Part shown: positions 16,819 to 25,543 of the stretch, in pieces
Numbering within the stretch: the stretch's first letter is position 1
How the letters are laid out: every line of letters begins with the position of its first letter
Source: Streptomyces sp. XM4193
GTDB taxonomy: Bacteria; Actinomycetota; Actinomycetes; Streptomycetales; Streptomycetaceae
Length of the DNA: 64,000 nucleotides
Direction of reading: 5' to 3'
Assembly (NCBI RefSeq): GCF_023072595.1
Contig: NZ_JALLGK010000002.1
Location: 620,001 to 684,000 of the forward strand
Translations under genes and position numbers: made by a program
Notes under the pieces: model-generated
What the model was told of the DNA's origin: nothing
The model's input: only the letters and a program-made list of their open reading frames with translations
Database searches by the model: none

Positions 16819-16907
16819 ACGCGGGCGGACGGCTCGTACCGTACGACGCCTCCTGGCTCGGCGCTTCGGCGCCGACCGGGAACCGGGGTCGCGGGGCACG
16901 AAACGAT

Positions 16908-16940
16908 CTGGGGCACGGATCACAGAGATCCGTGCCCCAG
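16908..16940 (+). terminator. Strong hairpin terminator after DAHP synthase
   Basis: A perfect 14-bp stem (CTGGGGCACGGATC paired with its complement) encloses the loop ACAGA and is followed by CTGCTTTT. It lies about 90 bases after the stop codon. Confidence 0.85.
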
Positions 16941-16967
16941 CTGCTTTTGCCGCCCCGCACGCGGGGG

Positions 16968-16986
16968 TAAGGTGAGCTTAATCTTA
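16968..16986 (+). promoter_or_regulatory. Iron-box-like operator upstream of bfd
   Basis: The 19-base site TAAGGTGAGCTTAATCTTA matches the DtxR/IdeR/DmdR consensus TTAGGTTAGGCTAACCTAA at 13 of 19 positions by direct comparison. It lies 54 bases before the start of the ferredoxin gene, where the promoter should be. Iron-loaded DmdR would be expected to bind here. Confidence 0.6.
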
Positions 16987-17039
16987 GTTCCCCGCGCCCT
17001 TCTGTGGCCCGGGAAACCAGCCCGCAGGAGGTGAGCCGC

Positions 17040-17366
17040 GTGTACGTCTGCTCGTGCTTCGGAGTGACCGAGCAGCAGGTGCGTGAGCACGCGGACGCCG
17101 GTGCCTGCACTCCCCGCCAGATCGCTTCCGCCTGCAAGGCGGGCACCGACTGCGGGTCGTGCGTGCGTCGCATCCAGGGGCTGCTCGGCCGCGGCGCGTG
17201 CGCCGACCGCAGCGTCAGCCGCGAGGCCGCGGCGCTGCTGGCCGCCCGTTCCGAGCCGGTCGAGGGCTCCGGCGACGCCCGGCCCGCGACCCCCGCCTCC
17301 ATGCCCGGGCCGTCCGCCCGTCCGGGTGTCCTCGCCGGGGCGGCGAGGACGGAGACGGCCGCCTGA
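17040..17366 (+). CDS. bfd: Bacterioferritin-associated ferredoxin (BFD-like [2Fe-2S] protein)
   Basis: The protein has 108 residues. The N-terminal BFD-like fold carries four Cys ligands in the pattern CSC near residues 4-6 and DCGSC near 39-43, which bind a [2Fe-2S] cluster. It is known to dock on bacterioferritin and deliver electrons that release stored iron. The C-terminal half is Ala/Pro/Arg-rich and looks disordered, an extension compared with the roughly 60-residue E. coli protein. The GTG at 17040 follows a near-perfect AGGAGGTGA. The gene is convergent with bfr and lies behind an iron-box-like site. Confidence 0.92.
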   Translation: MYVCSCFGVTEQQVREHADAGACTPRQIASACKAGTDCGSCVRRIQGLLGRGACADRSVSREAAALLAARSEPVEGSGDARPATPASMPGPSARPGVLAGAARTETAA

Positions 17367-17458
17367 CCGTGCGGCCGCCGCCCCCGAAGCCCGGAAGCGG
17401 CTGATCGGCCGGGCCCGCTGCTCGGTGACGATGCGCGGGCCGTGGACGGTCGACCGGG

Positions 17459-17941
17459 TCAGGCCTCGCTCGGCTGCTCGATCAACTGCGCGATGTACAG
17501 CGGCTCACCGAGCTTCTCGATGAGTTCCAGCTGCGTGTCCAGGTAGTCGATGTGGTGCTCCTCGTCGGCGAGGATGTCCTCGAAGATGTTCGCCGAGGTG
17601 ACGTCGCCCTTGTTGCGCATGACCTCGATACCGCGCCGGAGGCGGTCGATGGCCTCCACCTCGATCTGTCGGTCCGCGTTGAACATCTCGGTGACCGTCT
17701 GCCCCACGCGCACATGGAACAGGCGCTGGTAGTTGGGCAGACCTTCGAGGAAGAGAATGCGGTCGGTCAGGATCTCCGCGTGCTTCATCTCGTCGAACGA
17801 CTCGGCCCTGGTGTACTTCGCCAGCTTGGGCCAACCGAAGTTCTCCTGCATTTTCGCGTGCAGGAAGTACTGGTTGATGGCGGTGAGCTCGGCGGTCAGC
17901 TGCTCATTGAGGAATTCGATGACCTCGGGGTCGCCCTGCAT
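17459..17941 (-). CDS. bfr: Bacterioferritin
   Basis: The 160-residue subunit is of the usual length for the 24-mer haem-containing iron store. Ferroxidase ligands are visible: Glu18 in LTAELTAINQY, Glu51 and His54 in ESFDEMKHAE (whose Met52 is the haem ligand), Glu94 in the RQIEVEAIDR helix, and Glu127/His130 in ADEEHHIDYL. The ATG at 17941 is preceded by AAGGAG. It is convergent with bfd, whose product mobilises its iron, and an iron-box-like site lies about 80 bases upstream of the start. Confidence 0.97.
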   Translation of the reverse strand: MQGDPEVIEFLNEQLTAELTAINQYFLHAKMQENFGWPKLAKYTRAESFDEMKHAEILTDRILFLEGLPNYQRLFHVRVGQTVTEMFNADRQIEVEAIDRLRRGIEVMRNKGDVTSANIFEDILADEEHHIDYLDTQLELIEKLGEPLYIAQLIEQPSEA

Positions 17942-18017
17942 GGCACCGGGCTCCTTCCGGAAGAGGTTCGGTGGGGTGTGCCGGGCATCCTTGCACCGCG
18001 ACGGCGATCACGTCCAG

Positions 18018-18036
18018 TAAGTACAGGCTTACCGAA
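18018..18036 (-). promoter_or_regulatory. Iron-box-like operator upstream of bfr
   Basis: The sequence TAAGTACAGGCTTACCGAA (plus-strand reading) matches the iron-box consensus at 13 of 19 positions, including the central AGGCT and ACC. It contains a GTAAG...CTTAC inverted repeat and lies 77-95 bases upstream of the bfr start codon. Confidence 0.5.
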
Positions 18037-18115
18037 ATTGCCCCGATTTTCGGGCTGTTGGGACGCGACAGCGCGGTGGGACGGAGCATCCCCCCTGGTC
18101 TGTCACCATGGATTC

Positions 18116-18739
18116 ATGGGCCAGCCGGACAGCGAGGACACGGAGCGTGCTCCGCTACCGCCAGGTCAGCGGCAGCAGCGGGGCTGGCCGGTCACCCACT
18201 ACGGGCCGGTGCCCAAGTTCCGCGCGGAGCGCTGGGAGTTCAGGGTTTTCGGCGCCACCGCGAGCGGCGGCAAACACTGCTGGACGCACGAGGAGTTCTC
18301 CGCACTTCCGCACGAGACGGTGGTGGGCGATCTCCACTGCGTCAGCAAGTTCAGCATGCGCGACGTGGAATGGGGCGGCGTACCGGCGCGCACCATTCTC
18401 GAACTCGCGCCGCCCGCCGACGAGGTCACCCACATCATGGTCTGGGCGGAGTACGGATTCAGTTCCAATCTCCGGCTGGCCGACTTCACCGACGCCCGAA
18501 CGCTGTTCGCGACACACCGGGCGGGTGAACTCCTCACCGCCGAACACGGATTTCCGGTGCGTCTGGTGGTTCCGCACCTCTACGCCTGGAAAGGGCCGAA
18601 GTGGGTGCGGGGAGTGGAGTACATGACCGCCGACCGGCGCGGTTTCTGGGAGGAGCGCGGCTATCACAACCTCGGCGATCCGTGGCGCGAGCAGCGTTAC
18701 TCCTACCAGGAGGAGCCGGGAGACGGCCCGGAGCTCTGA
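18116..18739 (+). CDS. Sulfite-oxidase-like molybdopterin oxidoreductase
   Basis: The 207-residue protein has only the molybdopterin domain of the sulfite oxidase family. It opens with GWPVTHYGPVPKF near residues 22-34 and contains GDLHCVSKFS near 75, whose Cys would bind the molybdenum. YGFSSNL, GFPVRLVVPHLYAWKGPKWV near 142-161 and ERGYHNLGDPW near 180 follow. No Tat signal or haem domain is present, so it is probably cytoplasmic. The natural substrate of such stand-alone domains is not settled. The gene is monocistronic between divergent or convergent neighbours. Confidence 0.9.
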   Translation: MGQPDSEDTERAPLPPGQRQQRGWPVTHYGPVPKFRAERWEFRVFGATASGGKHCWTHEEFSALPHETVVGDLHCVSKFSMRDVEWGGVPARTILELAPPADEVTHIMVWAEYGFSSNLRLADFTDARTLFATHRAGELLTAEHGFPVRLVVPHLYAWKGPKWVRGVEYMTADRRGFWEERGYHNLGDPWREQRYSYQEEPGDGPEL

Positions 18740-18852
18740 GGCGCGGGCCCCTGCGCAACGGCGGGCATCCGCTCCGCACGCGGGTGCGGCGGAGGAGCCG
18801 CGTACGGCAGTCGCGTCCCGCCGTGCTCGGCCCTCGCCGCCCGTCGCGCGGG

Positions 18853-19740
18853 TCAGCCGTCGCGCAGTGACTTGAGCAGGCGGATGTCGGCACGGTGGCC
18901 GTCGGGGCCGCCGGGCGTCTCGATGACCAGCGGCGCACCTGCGGTCTCGGGGTGCCGGAAGAGCTCCGCGAACGGCTCGGTGCCGATGTGGCCGGCGCCG
19001 ATGTTCGCGTGGCGGTCCTTGCGGGCGCCGGCGACGTCCTTGGAGTCGTTGGCGTGGATGAGCTTGAGCCGGCCGGTCCCGGTGGCGTCCACCACCTCGT
19101 CCAGCATCTTCTTGGTGCCGCCGGGCGCCGCCATGTCGTGGCCCGCGGCGAAGGCGTGGCAGGTGTCCAGGCAGACGCCGAGCATCGGGTGGTGGTCGAG
19201 AGCGTCGAAGTAGGGGGCCAGCTCCTGCGCCGTGGAGCACAGAGAGGTGCCCTGCCCGGCGGTCGGTTCCAGCAGCAGCCACGGGTCGGCCGGGTCGGTG
19301 AGCTCCTCCAGGAGCGGCAGCACCAGTTCCCTCACCTGCGCGAGGGCGACGTCCCGGGGCCGTCCGCCGGTCGCCGAGCCGGTGTGCACGACGACACCGC
19401 GGGCGCCGATGGCCCGGCCCCTGCGCAGCGAGTGGCGCATGGAGCGCACGGACCGCTCGGCCGTCTCCGCGTTGGAGGAGCCGAAGTTGATCAGATACGG
19501 CGCGTGCACGTACACGGGCAGTGACGCGGCGGCGCAGCCGGCCAGGAACTGCTCGTCCTGGCGCGGGTCGCCGGGCGGGGTCGCCCAGCCGCGCGGATTG
19601 GCCACGAAGACCTGGACGGTCTCGGCGGCCAGGTCGCGGGCGTGGGAAAGGCCGACGGCGGCCAGGCCCCCGGCTACGGGGACATGACCGCCGATCGGAT
19701 TGCGCGGCGCGGAAGTGGCGGAGGGGGAGGGGTTGGTCAC
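18853..19740 (-). CDS. nfo: Deoxyribonuclease IV / AP endonuclease (endonuclease IV)
   Basis: This 295-residue TIM-barrel enzyme cleaves DNA at abasic sites during base excision repair using three zinc ions. The family signatures CLDTCHAFAAGHD near residues 188-200 and LIHANDSK...DRHANIGAGHIG near 225-245 supply the metal ligands. VHAPYLINFGSS near 82 and HTGSATGG near 118 are also typical. The first 17 residues are a Ser/Pro-rich extension. The GTG at 19740 starts the frame. It stands alone between the sulfite-oxidase-like and transglycosylase genes. Confidence 0.94.
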   Translation of the reverse strand: MTNPSPSATSAPRNPIGGHVPVAGGLAAVGLSHARDLAAETVQVFVANPRGWATPPGDPRQDEQFLAGCAAASLPVYVHAPYLINFGSSNAETAERSVRSMRHSLRRGRAIGARGVVVHTGSATGGRPRDVALAQVRELVLPLLEELTDPADPWLLLEPTAGQGTSLCSTAQELAPYFDALDHHPMLGVCLDTCHAFAAGHDMAAPGGTKKMLDEVVDATGTGRLKLIHANDSKDVAGARKDRHANIGAGHIGTEPFAELFRHPETAGAPLVIETPGGPDGHRADIRLLKSLRDG

Positions 19741-19784
19741 CGCACCCAGGGTGCCACTGGTGCGCCGGGGCCCGTGGGGCGGGC

Positions 19785-20483
19785 TCAGTAGGCGCTGTCG
19801 ACGTTGTCCATGCTGCCGTACTTGTCGGCCGCGTAGTTGCAGGCGGCGACGATGTTGGCGACGGGGTCGTACTGGTCCTTCTTGGTGCCCTCGACGTGGT
19901 AGTGGTCGAAGGTCGGCTTGATCACCTGGAGCAGGCCGATGGAGGGGGCTCCGTTGACGGCGTTGATGTCCCAGTTGTTGATCGCGCTGGGGTCGCCGCT
20001 GGACTCCCGCATGATGTTGCGGTGGATGCCCTCGTAGGTGCCGGGGATCCCGTTGGCGGCCATGATGTCCATGGCCTCGCGGATCCAGCCGTCCAGGTTG
20101 TCGGCGTACTGCTTCGGGGCGGCCTCGGGTACCGAGCGCTCGGTGGAGCGGCTGGCGGCCTTCCCGGACCGGGACTCGGCCGCGTTCTTCGCCGCGAGCG
20201 CCTTGGCGGCCTTGGACTGCTCGTCCTTCTGGACGACGGCGCGCTTCTCGGCGTTGGCGAGCTGGTTCTTGATGCTGTCCTGCTGGTCGGGGAAACCGGT
20301 GGGGGTCAGGGAGATGCCCGCGCTGTGGTTGACGGGCTTCGCCTGGGCCGTGTTCTCGGTGCTGTCCGGGGTAAGGCTCAGAGCGAGACCGGCGACACCC
20401 GCGGCTGCGGCGACACCGACCGCGGTGAACTTCTGGGTCGTGGAGATGCCGCGGCGCTGGCTCGGAATCTTTATCTCGGGCAT
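19785..20483 (-). CDS. Secreted transglycosylase SLT/lysozyme-like protein
   Basis: The product has 232 residues. A Lys/Arg-rich N-terminus and a hydrophobic stretch at about 19-38 (TAVGVAAAAGVAGLALSL) form a signal peptide. A Lys/Ala/Ser-rich linker follows. The C-terminal goose-lysozyme-like domain (about 135-232) has IMRESSGDP with the presumed catalytic Glu, then NAVNGAPSIGLLQVIKPTF and YDPVANIVAACNYAADKYGS. It would cleave glycan strands outside the membrane. The ATG at 20483 is chosen because the signal peptide begins there; in-frame codons reach back to 20552. A promoter-like element lies at 20573-20602. Confidence 0.88.
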   Translation of the reverse strand: MPEIKIPSQRRGISTTQKFTAVGVAAAAGVAGLALSLTPDSTENTAQAKPVNHSAGISLTPTGFPDQQDSIKNQLANAEKRAVVQKDEQSKAAKALAAKNAAESRSGKAASRSTERSVPEAAPKQYADNLDGWIREAMDIMAANGIPGTYEGIHRNIMRESSGDPSAINNWDINAVNGAPSIGLLQVIKPTFDHYHVEGTKKDQYDPVANIVAACNYAADKYGSMDNVDSAY

Positions 20484-20787
20484 GGCGGAGGGGACCTTCC
20501 GGGTAGCGGGGGTCGCTTGGCCGTTACGGCGATGAACGCCGTTTCGATCCACGGCGCGTTGCGACGACCTGAATTGTTAGCGCCCGGAAATTGGCCTGGC
20601 AATGATGTGACGTACTACCGCACTTCGTGGGAGGTGTCCGGTTTTATCCGCTCGCGCCCGCTCTGGTGCTTGGTCAGCAGCAACTACCGCAGGTCGTAAG
20701 TGAGCTGGGTCCTATGCCGGGGATCACAACGGCGCGGGGTTTGTGCTACGCGGCGAAGTTGCATCTGCACCCGCGGTCAGCGGTGAA
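20484..20787. other. Intergenic leader region of the transglycosylase gene
   Basis: This 304-base gap between two minus-strand genes is lower in GC than its surroundings. It holds the promoter candidate at 20573-20602 and small CGCCGT/ACGGCG hairpins within the predicted 5' untranslated region. I looked for a c-di-AMP riboswitch, known for streptomycete cell-wall hydrolase genes, and could not recognise its conserved segments. Confidence 0.4.
20573..20602 (-). promoter_or_regulatory. Promoter candidate of the transglycosylase gene
   Basis: On the minus strand, TTGCCA (20597-20602) and TAACAAT (20573-20579) are separated by 17 bases. They match the -35/-10 pattern for a HrdB-type sigma factor and predict a 5' leader of roughly 80-90 bases. 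Confidence 0.5.
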
Positions 20788-22806
20788 TCAGCGGATGTAG
20801 ACGGTGACCTTCGAGCCCTTCGGGGCGTCCTCGCCCGCGTCCACGGACTGGTTGAAGACCTTCCCGGTGAAGAAGAAGCGCCGGACGGTGACCTTGAAGC
20901 CCGCGTCCTCCAGCTCCTGCACGGCCTCGTCCTCGTCCATGCCCACCACGTCGGGCACCTCGACCATCTCGGGTCCCTTGGAGAGGGTGAGGGTCACGGT
21001 GTCGCCCGTGGCGCCGGTGGCGCCCTCGTCCGGGGACTGGCGGGCGACGGTGCCGCTGTCCTCCTCGGAGTGCACGCGGGCGGAGGCGACCTTCACCTCG
21101 AAGCCGACCTCGGTCAGCTCCTCGCGGGCCTCCTCCTCGGTCATGCCCGTCACCGAGGGAACGTCGAGCTGCTCTCCCTTGGAGACGACCAGGGAGACGG
21201 CGGAGCCGGGCCGCCGCTCGCTGCCGGCCTTCGGGTCGGTGGCCACGACCGCGCCCCGGTCGACCGTGTCGCTGAACTCCCTGGTGACGGTGGCCGCCGC
21301 CAGGTTCGCGCTCTTGAGCCGCTTGCGCGCCTCCGCGAGCGGTACGCCCTTGAGCTGCGGGACCTTCACCACCTCGGGGCCGCGGGAGACCGTGATGGTC
21401 ACCGTCCCGTTGCCCCTGATGCGCGAGCCCGGCGTCGGATCGGTCGCGACCACCCGCCCGCGGTCGACGGTGGCGTGATGGGCGCGGCTGACCTTCACCC
21501 GCAGGCCGGCCTCGTCGAGCTTCTGCTCGGCCTGGGCCTGGGTGAGCCGGAGCACGCTCGGGGTCTGGGTGAACTGGCCGGAGTTGATGTACCAGACGCC
21601 CGCGCCGAGCACGAGTACCAGCACCACGGCGCCCACGATCGCGGCCAGCGCCCGCCGGGAGCGGCCGATGCGCGACCAGCGTCCGCCGGGCCCGCGGTCC
21701 TGCGGCTCCGGGTCGACGGTGGGCGCCAGCGAGGGCAGCGGCGGCAGGAAGCTGGTGTGCTCCCGCTCGCGGTCCGTTCCGCCCTCCGCGCCGCTGCGGG
21801 CCCCGGAGCCGGAATGGGGGAGGTTCTGGCCGGCGGGGACACGACGGGAGAGAACCGCGGTGTCGTCGTCCTGCCGGTGCCGGTCGGTCGCCTCGCTGTC
21901 GTCGACGGAGGCGACCGCGCCGGGGAGCGCCGTCTCGGGTTCGGTGTCCAGCTCGCTGTCGCTGAGTGCGGCCCTGGCCTCCCGCACCTCGTGGAGCAGC
22001 TCCACCGCGTCGGCGGGCCGGGCGGCCGGATCGCGGTCGGTGGCGCGCAGCACCAGGGCGTCCAGCACCCGCGGCAGCGTCGGCACCCTGCTGGAGGGGG
22101 CCGGGACGCCTCGGTGAAGGTGCTGGTAGAGGACCTGTGCCGGGGTGCCGCCACCGTGCGGTTTGGAGCCGGTGAGCGCCTCGAAGAGCATCACCCCGCA
22201 GGCGTACACATCGGACGCGGTGCCTGCGGTGCCGTGCTCGATCTGCTCGGGCGCGAGGTAGGAGACGGTGCCCATCACCGAGGTGGTGTCCGTCGAGGTC
22301 TGGGAGTCGACGGCCCGTACGAGGCCGAAGTCGGCGACCTTGACCCTGCCGTCGTCGCCGATCAGCACGTTCTCGGGCTTGACGTCCCGGTGGATCAGTC
22401 CGGCGCGGTGGGCGGAACCGAGCGCGGCGAGGACCGGCTCCAGCACGTCCAGCACCGCGCGGGGCTGGAGCGCCCCGCGCTGGACGAGCAGATCGCGCAG
22501 GGTGCAGCCCTGGATGTACTCCATCGCCAGGTAGACGTAGGTGCCGTCGGTGCCCTGGTCGTAGACGGCCACGATGTTGGGGTGCGCGAGCCGGGCGGCG
22601 GACTTGGCCTCCCGGATGAACCGCTCGACGAAGGTCTGATCGCCGGCGAGCGAGAGGTGCATCACCTTGAGCGCGAGGACACGGTCGAGCCGGGTGTCCA
22701 TCGCCCGGTAGACCGTGGCCATGCCACCGACGGCCACGCGCGCGAGCACGCGGTACCGACCGTCAAGCGTCTGACCGACCAGGGGGTCTTTGAGGGGCGC
22801 ATCCAC
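20788..22806 (-). CDS. PASTA-domain Ser/Thr protein kinase (PknB/PkaF-like)
   Basis: The product has 672 residues. The kinase domain spans about 17-275: the Gly-loop reads VAVGGMATVY, the catalytic Lys is 47, then HRDVKPEN near 137-144, DFG near 156-158 and an APE motif after TSVMGTVSYL. A charged linker follows. One membrane helix lies at about 387-406, and then four extracellular PASTA repeats, each opening with VP or a related start and GxxxxEA. PASTA repeats bind peptidoglycan fragments, so this is a wall-sensing kinase. It lies about 23 kb from the dcw cluster. The GTG at 22806 follows a TACACT box, suggesting a leaderless message. Confidence 0.95.
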   Translation of the reverse strand: MDAPLKDPLVGQTLDGRYRVLARVAVGGMATVYRAMDTRLDRVLALKVMHLSLAGDQTFVERFIREAKSAARLAHPNIVAVYDQGTDGTYVYLAMEYIQGCTLRDLLVQRGALQPRAVLDVLEPVLAALGSAHRAGLIHRDVKPENVLIGDDGRVKVADFGLVRAVDSQTSTDTTSVMGTVSYLAPEQIEHGTAGTASDVYACGVMLFEALTGSKPHGGGTPAQVLYQHLHRGVPAPSSRVPTLPRVLDALVLRATDRDPAARPADAVELLHEVREARAALSDSELDTEPETALPGAVASVDDSEATDRHRQDDDTAVLSRRVPAGQNLPHSGSGARSGAEGGTDREREHTSFLPPLPSLAPTVDPEPQDRGPGGRWSRIGRSRRALAAIVGAVVLVLVLGAGVWYINSGQFTQTPSVLRLTQAQAEQKLDEAGLRVKVSRAHHATVDRGRVVATDPTPGSRIRGNGTVTITVSRGPEVVKVPQLKGVPLAEARKRLKSANLAAATVTREFSDTVDRGAVVATDPKAGSERRPGSAVSLVVSKGEQLDVPSVTGMTEEEAREELTEVGFEVKVASARVHSEEDSGTVARQSPDEGATGATGDTVTLTLSKGPEMVEVPDVVGMDEDEAVQELEDAGFKVTVRRFFFTGKVFNQSVDAGEDAPKGSKVTVYIR

Positions 22807-22814
22807 GAGAGACG

Positions 22815-22820
22815 AGTGTA
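22815..22820 (-). promoter_or_regulatory. Probable -10 box of the PASTA kinase gene
   Basis: TACACT (minus strand) lies eight bases before the GTG at 22806 without an intervening ribosome binding site, consistent with a leaderless transcript. Confidence 0.5.
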
Positions 22821-23038
22821 CGAGCGGCCGACCCCTCCACCTGCGGCGAGGTCTACGGGCTGCGCCGTCTGCAGCGGAACGGTGACAGAGTCGCAGCCCC
22901 TGCGTGGCCCGGGCGCTCGGCACGAGCGGGCGCGCGGGCCGGGCGCGGGGGAGGGCACGCACGCCGAGCCGGCGTCGGCCGCGCCCCGGAGGGGTGCACC
23001 CCGTCGGGTTCGCCCGGCCACCCGCCTCCGCGACCCCT

Positions 23039-23102
23039 GCGTCGGACGGAGCCCGCGTCGGACGGAGCTCGCGTCGGACGGAGCCCGCGTCGGACGCGGG
23101 CC
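23039..23102. repeat. 16-base tandem repeat between thiG and the kinase gene
   Basis: The unit GCGTCGGACGGAGCCC occurs three times head to tail (23039-23054, 23055-23070 with one change, 23071-23086). A degenerate fourth copy runs to 23102. The last copies also create a CCCGCG/CGCGGG hairpin at 23084-23100, just past the thiG stop codon, which may act as a terminator. The rest of the 311-base gap 22807-23117 shows no gene. Confidence 0.8.
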
Positions 23103-23117
23103 GGAGCCGGGGCCGGG

Positions 23118-24203
<1,086 letters not shown>

Positions 24204-24207
<4 letters not shown>

Positions 24208-25379
24208 GGCTGTCGCTCCCGTGGCTGCTCGATGTCGGTGGTGGCCACCTCGGCGGTGAAGCGCCCTGCTCCGAACGCAGCGGCCTCGGGCGGCAGTTGC
24301 CCGCCGGTGACCGAGGCAGCCAGGGCGTCGCCGGTGACCGGGGTGAGGAGTACGCCGTTGCGGTGGTGGCCGGTGGCGAGATGGAGCCCGGGCAGCGGGG
24401 TCGGGCCGAGCACCGGGGCGTTGTCGGGCGAGCAGGGGCGCAGCCCGGCCCTGGTCTCCACCAGCTCCAGCTCGGTGATGCCGGGCAGCAACTCGTGGGC
24501 GTCCCGCAGCAGTTCGTACACTCCGCCGGCCGTGACGGTGGTGTCCCAGCCCCGCTCCTCGCTGGTCGCGCCGACGACGAGTTCGCCGCTCTCGCGCGGT
24601 ACGAGGTACAGCGGCCCACCGCGTACGACCGCCCGCACGGTGCGCGACAGGAAGGGCCGTCGGCCCGCCGGGTCGGGCATCCGCAACCGCAGCACCTGGC
24701 CCTTGACCGGCCGCACCGGGGGCACGCACTCGGCGGGCACCCCCGCCAGGCGTCCGCTCTCGCTGCCGGCGGCCAGCACCACGGCGTCCGCGGCGAGTTC
24801 GCTCCCGTCGGCCAGGGTCACGCCCTCGACGCCCCCGCGGCCGGTCCGCAGCCGGGTCGCGCGGGTGCGCAGGGTGACGACCCCGGCGCGTTCGCAGGCC
24901 GTGAGCAGCGCCCGGGAGAGCAGCCGCGGATCGATCTGGTGGTCGCCGTCCACCCGGAGTCCGCCGCGTACCCCGGGCGCCAGCAGCGGCTCCAGCCGGC
25001 GGCACTCCCGGCCGCTCAGCCACTGCGCGCTCAACCCGCAGCGCTGCTGGAGGGCGTGCAGTTCGCGCAGATGGGCACGGTCGTCGGAGTCGAGCGCGAC
25101 GGCGAGGGTGCCGCAGGCGCGGTAGCCCAGCTGCTGCCCGCTCGCTTCGGCGAGCTCGGCAGCGAAGTCGGGGTAGCGGCGCGCGGAGGCGAGGTTGAGG
25201 GCGAGCAACTGCTCCTCGCCGTAGTGGAGTTCGGTGACGGCGGCCAGCATGCCCGCCGCCACCTGGGCGGCGCCGCCGCCCGGAGAGGGGTCCACCACGG
25301 TGACCCCGGCGCCGCGCTGTGCGGTGCGCCAGGCCGTCACCAGACCGATGACACCGCCGCCGACAATGCAGACACGCAC
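24204..25379 (-). CDS. thiO: Glycine oxidase ThiO
   Basis: This 391-residue FAD-dependent amine oxidase of the DAO family oxidises glycine to dehydroglycine for thiazole synthesis. The N-terminal dinucleotide fold is VCIVGGGVIGLVTAW at residues 3-17. AQVAAGMLAAVTE near 36-48 is typical for ThiO, and the C-terminal GHHRNGVLLTPVTGDALA (near 345-362) binds FAD. The GTG at 25379 opens the operon directly below the TPP riboswitch. Confidence 0.94.
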
Positions 25380-25391
25380 GAGCTCCAGCCT

Positions 25392-25475
25392 CTCCCTTCG
25401 CCGGAATGACCCGGATCAGGTTCCTACGGTCGGAGGCCGCGACCTCCCTCTCAGCCCGGTGCGCCGGGCTCCCGC
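25392..25475 (-). promoter_or_regulatory. TPP (THI-box) riboswitch controlling thiO-thiS-thiG
   Basis: On the minus strand the region contains GGGCTGAGAGGG, then GACCGTAGGAACCTGATCC and GGGTCATTCCGGCGAAGGGAG. These are the conserved P2-P5 elements of the thiamine pyrophosphate aptamer. The 3' GAAGGGAG ends about a dozen bases before the thiO start, so ligand binding may sequester the ribosome binding site and block translation, as is usual in actinobacteria. Confidence 0.95.
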
Positions 25476-25531
25476 GATGCAGTTGCCACCCAGCGTACTG
25501 CCGAGGCTCCCGATGACGGGAGGCGGAGTCC

Positions 25532-25537
25532 TAGAGT
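25532..25537 (+). promoter_or_regulatory. Probable -10 box of leaderless FAD reductase gene
   Basis: TAGAGT lies six bases before the GTG at 25544, with no ribosome binding site between. Confidence 0.5.
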
Positions 25538-25543
25538 GCTCCG

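Noticed and set aside
20484..20787. c-di-AMP (ydaO-type) riboswitch upstream of the transglycosylase gene
   Set aside because: Such riboswitches are known for streptomycete wall hydrolases, but I could not find the conserved core segments here; only a promoter and small hairpins are visible.
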